A DNA stretch of 8,917 bases from CAZSHG01 sp964606695 [NCBI: uncultured bacterium] (GTDB lineage Bacteria > UBP14 > UBA6098): positions 1-8,917 of the forward strand of contig CAZSHG010000046.1 of the NCBI GenBank assembly GCA_964606695.1, given 5' to 3'. This document shows positions 1-6,400 of this stretch, in pieces. Within the stretch, counting starts at the first letter, position 1. Each line of letters opens with the position of its first letter. The notes below the pieces were generated by a model. The model saw nothing but the letters and a program-made list of their open reading frames with translations. It had not been told where the DNA came from and searched no databases. Position numbers and translations under genes: made by a program.

Positions 1-139
1 CGACGGCAGTTTCAGTGGGAAGACCCGTATCATCTGTGAGTTTCCCCTGGTAGGTTATTACTTCTCCAAAATCCCCAAACAATAACTGCGGGATTAAAAA
101 GAGAACAATAATCAAGAAAAATCGCTTCGCGTTCGACAT
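1..139 (-). CDS. 5' part of a secreted protein with an 'ITYQGKLTD' N-terminal domain
   Basis: Reading the minus strand from ATG at 139-137 gives 46 codons with no stop before the left edge, so the gene is truncated by the window. The product starts MSNAKRFFLIIVLFLIP and continues QLLFGDFGEV: a short basic n-region, a long hydrophobic stretch (residues 7-21) and a likely signal peptidase cut near LFG|D. Just after it comes ITYQGKLTDDTGLPTE. This matches, from memory, the 'YQGRLTD..G.PV' opening of many bacterial secreted proteins, which is followed by a beta-sandwich and then varied C-terminal parts such as tail-fibre/endosialidase-chaperone regions. The start is supported by GGAGG four bases upstream. 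It is divergent from the giant gene at 500, with 360 bases between the two starts. The function of the missing part cannot be told. Confidence 0.85.
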   Translation of the reverse strand, partial: MSNAKRFFLIIVLFLIPQLLFGDFGEVITYQGKLTDDTGLPTETAV

Positions 140-143
140 ATTT

Positions 144-148
144 CCTCC
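144..148 (-). promoter_or_regulatory. Shine-Dalgarno GGAGG of the minus-strand gene
   Basis: The minus strand reads GGAGGAAATATG. A full GGAGG sits four bases before ATG. The giant gene on the plus strand has the same motif at the same distance before its GTG, and this agreement helps fix both starts. Confidence 0.85.
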
Positions 149-184
149 ATGGAAATAATTATCTGAGACCGTAAATAAATTTGA

Positions 185-234
185 ATGACCGGTACAATAT
201 ATTATGTAGATTGTTCGCATTACCGGTGCCATAT
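185..234. repeat. Pair of imperfect 16-bp direct repeats centred on ACCGGT
   Basis: The box at 185-200 (ATGACCGGTACAATAT) and the box at 219-234 (ATTACCGGTGCCATAT) share 12 of 16 bases, including the self-complementary hexamer ACCGGT. Their starts are 34 bp apart. They lie 46-95 bp upstream of the minus-strand gene's start and about 265-315 bp upstream of the giant gene. A tandem operator, most likely for the minus-strand gene, is an inference. Chance is possible. Confidence 0.4.
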
Positions 235-420
235 CGTAACACATTGAATAACAGTAACTTAGAAATTAACATCGCTCCAATCGGGCAATAATCCCCATTT
301 CTGATAAGTATCCTCCATTGAGTAATATTAAATTTCATAATACAAATATCAAATGATTATAATTACATAACCAAGTTACGTCAACTTTTGGTCCTACTTA
401 GAAGATCGCCTTTGATCCCG

Positions 421-456
421 ATTTCTCGAAAAAAACAAATTGTATTAACGAGAAAT
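421..456. repeat. Perfect 8-bp inverted repeat upstream of the giant gene
   Basis: ATTTCTCG (421-428) is the exact reverse complement of CGAGAAAT (449-456), with a 20-base A-rich gap. It ends 43 bases before the GTG start, so it could be an operator or a leader hairpin. An 8-bp match at this distance is not far beyond chance in AT-rich DNA. Confidence 0.3.
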
Positions 457-489
457 TAAGTTATTTTGTTAAAGTATAAAGTATAATTT

Positions 490-495
490 GGGAGG
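490..495 (+). promoter_or_regulatory. Shine-Dalgarno GGGAGG deciding a GTG start at 500
   Basis: GGGAGG at 490-495 is followed by AATT and GTG at 500. A longer reading frame could begin at TTG 488, but its first codons would be the ribosome binding site itself (Gly-Gly-Ile), so TTG is unlikely. GTG at 500 has the same four-base spacing as the neighbouring gene and gives a proper signal peptide. An in-frame ATG at 527 would cut the signal peptide in half. Confidence 0.8.
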
Positions 496-499
496 AATT

Positions 500-3400
500 G
501 TGCGTAAGTTTATCTTTTTAATATCAATGTCGATTCCGATTCTTTGTTTCGCCGCGGATAGCTTAAATATGAGCAGGATCGGTTATTATGACACGGAGGG
601 AATAGCGCGTAGCGTCGTCGTTAATTCGCCCTATTCTTACCTTGCCGACGCCTATAGCGGATTAGCGATAATCGATGTATCCAATCCGGCGACGCCAATT
701 TACGCTAATGTCCATAACACTCCGGGCGAGGCGAATTCTATATTTATTTACGATACATTGCTTTATCTCGCGGATATGTCCGGCGGACTTAGGCTTTTCA
801 ATCTCGCCGATCCTCTCGATCCAATCCAGATAAGCCGGGACACTTTATATGGGACTTATACTTCCGTGGTAGCTCGTGACAGATATGCATTCTGCGGTCT
901 TGGATGGTCCGGTTTCACGGTTATCGATTTCACCGACCTGAGCGATCCCGAAGAATATGGGCCTATAACTTCGCTGGGAGGATATGTCTATTCGATAGCG
1001 ATGGATGGCGACCACGCCTATCTTGCCTGCGGCGACGGCGATTTGAAAATTGTCGATATCTCCGATCCCCTTTCCTGCAATGTCATCGGTTCGATGGCTC
1101 TATCCGGGTCCGCTCGCGATGTTTATGCACGGCGCGACACCGTATTCGTAGCCTCATACACAGAAGGCCTGCACGTCATCAACGCCTGCGATCCGGCCTC
1201 GCCAGTTTTAATCTCTTCTTTCGATAGCGACGGCTACGCATCGGGTGTCTGGGCGGGAGATACGTCGATTTTTCTCGCCGACTATAATTATGGCCTTCGC
1301 GCAATTAGTATTTATGACCCGGAACATCCTACCGAAAAGGGATACTATCGCTCCGTTCACAACTGCCTGAACGTCTCCGTTTCGGACGGTTACATTTACG
1401 CCTGTTTCGGGAACGACGGGCTGTATATCCTCGACGGCGGATTGCAACTCATCGCGCCTTCGGCTATAGACTCCGTCTGGATATGGGAAGATTGTTCTCC
1501 CGAACCGAGTTCCGTCCATGTGTGCTACGAACTTATCGATCCGGAGGGGGATGAATCGGACGTTTACGCGAGAATGAGTTCCGACGGCGGCGCGACCTGG
1601 GATGTGCCTTTTATTACGCTGTTCGATACCGAGGGCAATCTGGGCGAAGGCGTTTCGCCCGGCGTCAATTGCTTTGGATGGTCAATGGGAACCGATCTGC
1701 CCAATCGCGACGACGAGCTGTTTACTGTAGAAATTAGCACGTCAAGTCCGTCGATTAGAGAAATGACTGTCCCCGGCACAGCTTGCCCTTATTGGGCGGG
1801 TATGCCTTATGGCACTCAGATAACCGACTGGTGGGGTGGAGACACTATTCCCGCCGTTGCGCCAATTCGCATCGATATCGACGCGAGCGTGGATAGTATC
1901 GTGCTAACTGCCTCCGGTGCGGTGGCTTACGGCGATACCTATCCTTCTCATGATCCAAATGGTGGTTCCCCCACACCGACTATCCCGGAATACGGTGAGT
2001 TATCGGGAATAAGCTATTTCACCGATTGCCCTATTGCCGGTTTGATGGCAGTTTTTCTGGCTCCCGGTATTCCGGATTCGACAGCTACGCCACCGCAATT
2101 GAGCGCGTTCACATCGAATCCGATGTTGCAACAATCGGTTTATATCGGCTCGGGGCCGGTAAGACTGATTCCCCCGGAGGGCGCCAACCGCCTGTTCCTG
2201 GGAGTCAACGACCATTACCGATGGCAAGACAACACCGGCAGTTTCGACGTAACCGCGAAAATTTTCGATATTAATTCTTACAGCCATTTCCGTGCATCCG
2301 ATTCTCTGGATTCCAAACCGCCGGAACTGGCAATCGATTGCCCGGAAGAAACGCTAATCGTAGGCACCTCTCGAGAAATAACATGGACGAAAAGCGACCG
2401 GTCGTCGATGAACGAACCCGCCGAACTCGCTTTCTCGAAATCGCCCTATCGTGAGACCTATTCTTCATCCGATAACAACTTTATGTGGAATGTCTCGTCG
2501 GATTTTGTCCCCGATTGCACTCTGACGGTCACTGTCCAGGATTCCTTCTGTAATGCAACCACCGACACCTGTCTTTTGGCCGTTGCAGAGGCCGCTCTCC
2601 CCTGCACAGCCTGGGTGGATTCGGTCTGGTTCACCGAAGAGACAGATTGCGACGAACGCAACGTCATCGAGCTATGCTACAATCTTTCAGCATCATGCCC
2701 CGATTCCGAATTCTACATCTCGATTCGCACCTCGAACGATTCGGGTTCGACATGGACAATCGAGATGGATTCCGTTTACGATGAAGATGGCGATATGGGA
2801 CTTGTTTATCCGGGAACCCACTGTTTCAACTGGGAAGTCGGATACGATTATCCAGGAATTGAAGGTGGAGATTGGGCTTTCGAAATCGGTGTATCGGTCA
2901 ATTACGATACTTTTCTGGTTATCGATTCTATCGATGTAAGTGAACATCCAAACTACGGACGTGGATTGGCCTACGGCGACGGTTATTATTTCATCTACGA
3001 TTCCGACGTCGGTTGGATTTATCAGACAACATGCATCGAATGCCCTGCGGTCGATAGCTTCTGGGCAGGCACCGATAACAATTGCGACATCGATTACGAG
3101 GACGGTTACATTTACTACGCCGATTCGTCAGAAGGCGACTGCAAACGCATCCGTAGAATAAATACATCCACCGGTTCGAACCAGCGTATCACCGCGCTAC
3201 CCGAATACGCCAGCGATATCGAGGGCGTGCAGGTAATCGGGGACAGCCTTATAGTAGCGTGGCTGGGCATACCGCCCGACGAACCGAACATGCTCTTATA
3301 TCTCGACCTGACCGACCCTTTCCCCATCACATCCTGGGAAACCCTTTTTGTAAGTGATATCGGCGAGTGTAGCGACGCCGAGGGGATGACCTTCGCCCAC

Positions 3401-6400
3401 GGTAGCGTATGGGCCTCCAATGACTCCGGACGTATAATCGAAATCGACCTGGACACGATGGCCTATGTAGGTTGTTACCCGGTGCCAAACGAGGACGAGG
3501 GCGCGGAAGGGCTCTGCTACGATGGCGAATACATGTGGTATCACAATTACCACGGCACCGGCACGATGCAGATTTACAAAATAAAGTTATGGGATTCCTT
3601 CGTGAATTCGACTGTAGGCTACGGCCCGGCGGACACCCGCCCACCGAGAATCGGAATCGATTGCCCGGATTCGATATTGGCAGGTGAATCTTATAATATC
3701 ACTTGGTCGGTGGAAGATTTGTTTTACGCCGACAATCCCTGCTCGGTGCACGTGTTCGGTTGCGGCGACGAGCGGCATCACTATGTTACGGGTTCGTCGG
3801 TAAGCTGGATGAGTCCATGGGAATGCCCCGCATGCACGATTGTCGTGGCCACGCGGGATTCCTTCTGCAACTGGAGCTCCGACACATGCGTCACGCGCGT
3901 TTACGAGCCGGCTCCCCCCTGCTCCGTGTTCATAGATTCGGTCTGGTTCGCTCAGGAGATAAATTGCGACGGGCGAAATGTCGTCGAGATATGTTACGAT
4001 TTCCACAGCGCCTGCCCGGATTCGGGTTATTTTGCGACCGTTCTCGGTTCGACAAACGGCGGCACTTCGTGGTCGGTGGAAGTCGATTCCATATTCGATG
4101 GCGAGGGCGATATCGGCTCGGGCACTATGCCCGGAGTCCATTGCTTTAACTGGGAAGCCGACTACGACTTCCCCGGCTGGGAGGGCGACGATTTCTCGAT
4201 ACGCATCGACGTCGCAGGGCATGGCTACAACGATTATTCGATAGCCACCGGCACCCTGGACACCGACGTCCCGGAAATCTCCATCGACTGCCCGGTGGAC
4301 ACGCTGGAAGTCGGCGTGCCCTATAATTTCACCTGGTCGATAGGCGACGATTACTACATGGGCAATCCCTGTTCCGTAACCGTGCAGGGTTGCGGCATCT
4401 GGGAGCGGCACGAAGTGGAGGGCGTCCTGTTCATGTGGACTGCTCCCTGGGCCTGCTCGACCTACTCGATAATCGTCGCGACGCGGGATTCTTTCTGCAA
4501 CTGGGGCGCGGATACCTGCGAATTCACGGTTACCGGCGAAGAGATGCCGTGTTCAGCTTATGTCGATACATTATGGTTCGCACAGGAGACGGACTGCGAT
4601 GACAGTTCTATCGTTCATATATGCTATAATCTCATATCTTCATGCCCTGAATCGACTTATGCGGTTACGGTAATCGGTAGCGAGGATGACGGGGAGATGT
4701 GGGACGTCGAACTCAGCACGTTATATGATTACGCCGGCGATATAGGCGATTCGATATTTACCGGAGAACACTGTTTTTATTGGAATGCTGGACGCGATTT
4801 GCCAGATTGGGAGGGCGATTTCGCAATCAAGCTTGAACTCCTCACCGACGATTTCGATTCGCTACTCGATCAGTGGTTTGCTAATAATTCCGTCGACACC
4901 GATCCCCCCACCATCACCCTCGCCTGCCCCGAAACGCCCATCTTCGCAGGGGATACGCTAATCTGGTCGTGGACTATCGACGATATGTTCCCCGTCGAGG
5001 ATTATTTCGAGATTTATCTGAACTGGTGCGCGGGCGAGACGACCTTCGTGCTGGACAGCGCTGGATATCAATGGGTCGTCCCGCCGGAGGCCGAGGGTTG
5101 CAATGTCCAGTTCACCGTGGCCGGGCGCGATTCCTTCTGCAATTGGGAAGCGGACACCTGCTGGACACAGATCGACACGACTTCGCTACGATGCAAGGTG
5201 CTCATCTACTCCAACTCCACCAACGACGGCGCATACAACATTCGCGAATTCGATTCGCTTGTTTCAACGCTCGAAGCACAGGGCAACGAGGTCACAGCCT
5301 ATGACGCGTCCGACGACATCACCATAACATCCGCTCTGCTGGCCAATTACAGCCAATTCTGGTTTATCGACTCGAAAAACTCGCTGGACACGACGCTGTC
5401 GTCATCCGAGGTTACAGCGATACGCAACTACATCGAAGGCGGCCGCGGAGTGGCAGTGCTGGCGGATCATCACCCATATTATACACGCGACGCCGATTAT
5501 CTGCTATCCCACTTCGATATAGAAGTCGCCGGTTCGGAAAACCATCGCGCCGGCTCGCTATGCAACAGCGAAATTGATTTTTCGACGCATTACATAACCC
5601 GCGGTTTGTATCAACTGGCGTGTTTCACGTCCGAAGGCCGAATCGAATACACCGGCGACGGCGACTTCACGCCCATTGCAACCTACGGCGGCGATACCCT
5701 ACAAGCCGCGCTAATCGACGGCGGCAGGCTCTTTGTCGATGCCAGCTTCTTCCGCTATCTCGATACCTACATCCCGCAATGCGACGGCATAACACTCGCC
5801 GAAAACATCGCATGCTGGATCGAGCCGAACGGTTGCGGTTGCGAAATAGAATCCTGCATGGTGGAAGTAACGGCCTCCGCGGAAGATTCTACTATCTGCC
5901 TGGACGAGAGCGCGGTTCTATCGACGTCGGTCAGCGGCGCGTCCGGGGCTGTCACATTCGACTGGTGGTCGTCGCCATCCGGTTATACTTCGACGTTGCA
6001 GAACCCCACTTTCGGGCCACTCAGCGAGGACACCTGGTTCTACGTTCGCGCCACCGACGAGGCCGAATGCGTCGATATCGACTCCATCTTCGTGGATGTG
6101 CTATTCGACGAGGTTCGCGACACCTTCATGTGCCTGGGCGACACCATGACATTCTGCGAAAGCCCGATATGCGACTCCGGCGGAATAACGCGAGGCGCTG
6201 TAACCGTAACTCATGAAGGCATGCCGGTTTACGGCTCCATCATCATGGATGAAGATTCATCATGCATGGACTTCATCCCCCTAAACGTGGGCGAATTTAT
6301 CGTCTGCCATGAAAATTTTTATGACATAGAAAACGACTGCTGTTACGACGTCTGCTGGCACGTTACCGTCTGTTGCATGCCGCACGCAGAGCTAATGACA

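Larger units (their letters stand above)
140..499. other. AT-rich divergent intergenic region
   Basis: These 360 bases separate two divergent secreted-protein genes and are clearly richer in A and T than the coding sequence on the right. No credible gene lies inside. They must hold the promoters of both genes, but I could not pick a -35/-10 pair with confidence on either strand. TATAAT at 482-487 overlaps the approach to the ribosome binding site and has no -35 at normal spacing. Visible elements are two similar ACCGGT-centred boxes (185-200 and 219-234) and an inverted repeat (421-456). Confidence 0.8.

Noticed and set aside
261-459. AGAAATTAA occurring at 261-269 and 451-459
   Set aside because: A 9-base AT-rich match in AT-rich DNA is expected by chance.
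482-487. TATAAT as the -10 of the giant gene
   Set aside because: It lies three bases before the Shine-Dalgarno, so transcription would begin within the ribosome binding site, and no -35 is found at 16-18 bp. The AT-rich background makes such matches common.
500-560. Lipoprotein signal (Cys16 after PIL)
   Set aside because: The residue before the Cys is Leu, not Gly, Ala or Ser, and a normal signal peptidase I site C-F-A|A follows at once.
3587-4411. A 274-codon open frame on the minus strand within the giant gene
   Set aside because: It lies wholly antisense to the repeated A/B modules, where the coding-strand repeat conservation is clear. It has no ribosome binding site and no recognisable domain, so it reads as a shadow of skewed codon use.
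3632-5182. DSFCNW repeats as a CRISPR-like or mobile DNA repeat
   Set aside because: The repeats are in frame, differ at silent sites and lie at the same place in each Ig-like module. They are protein repeats.
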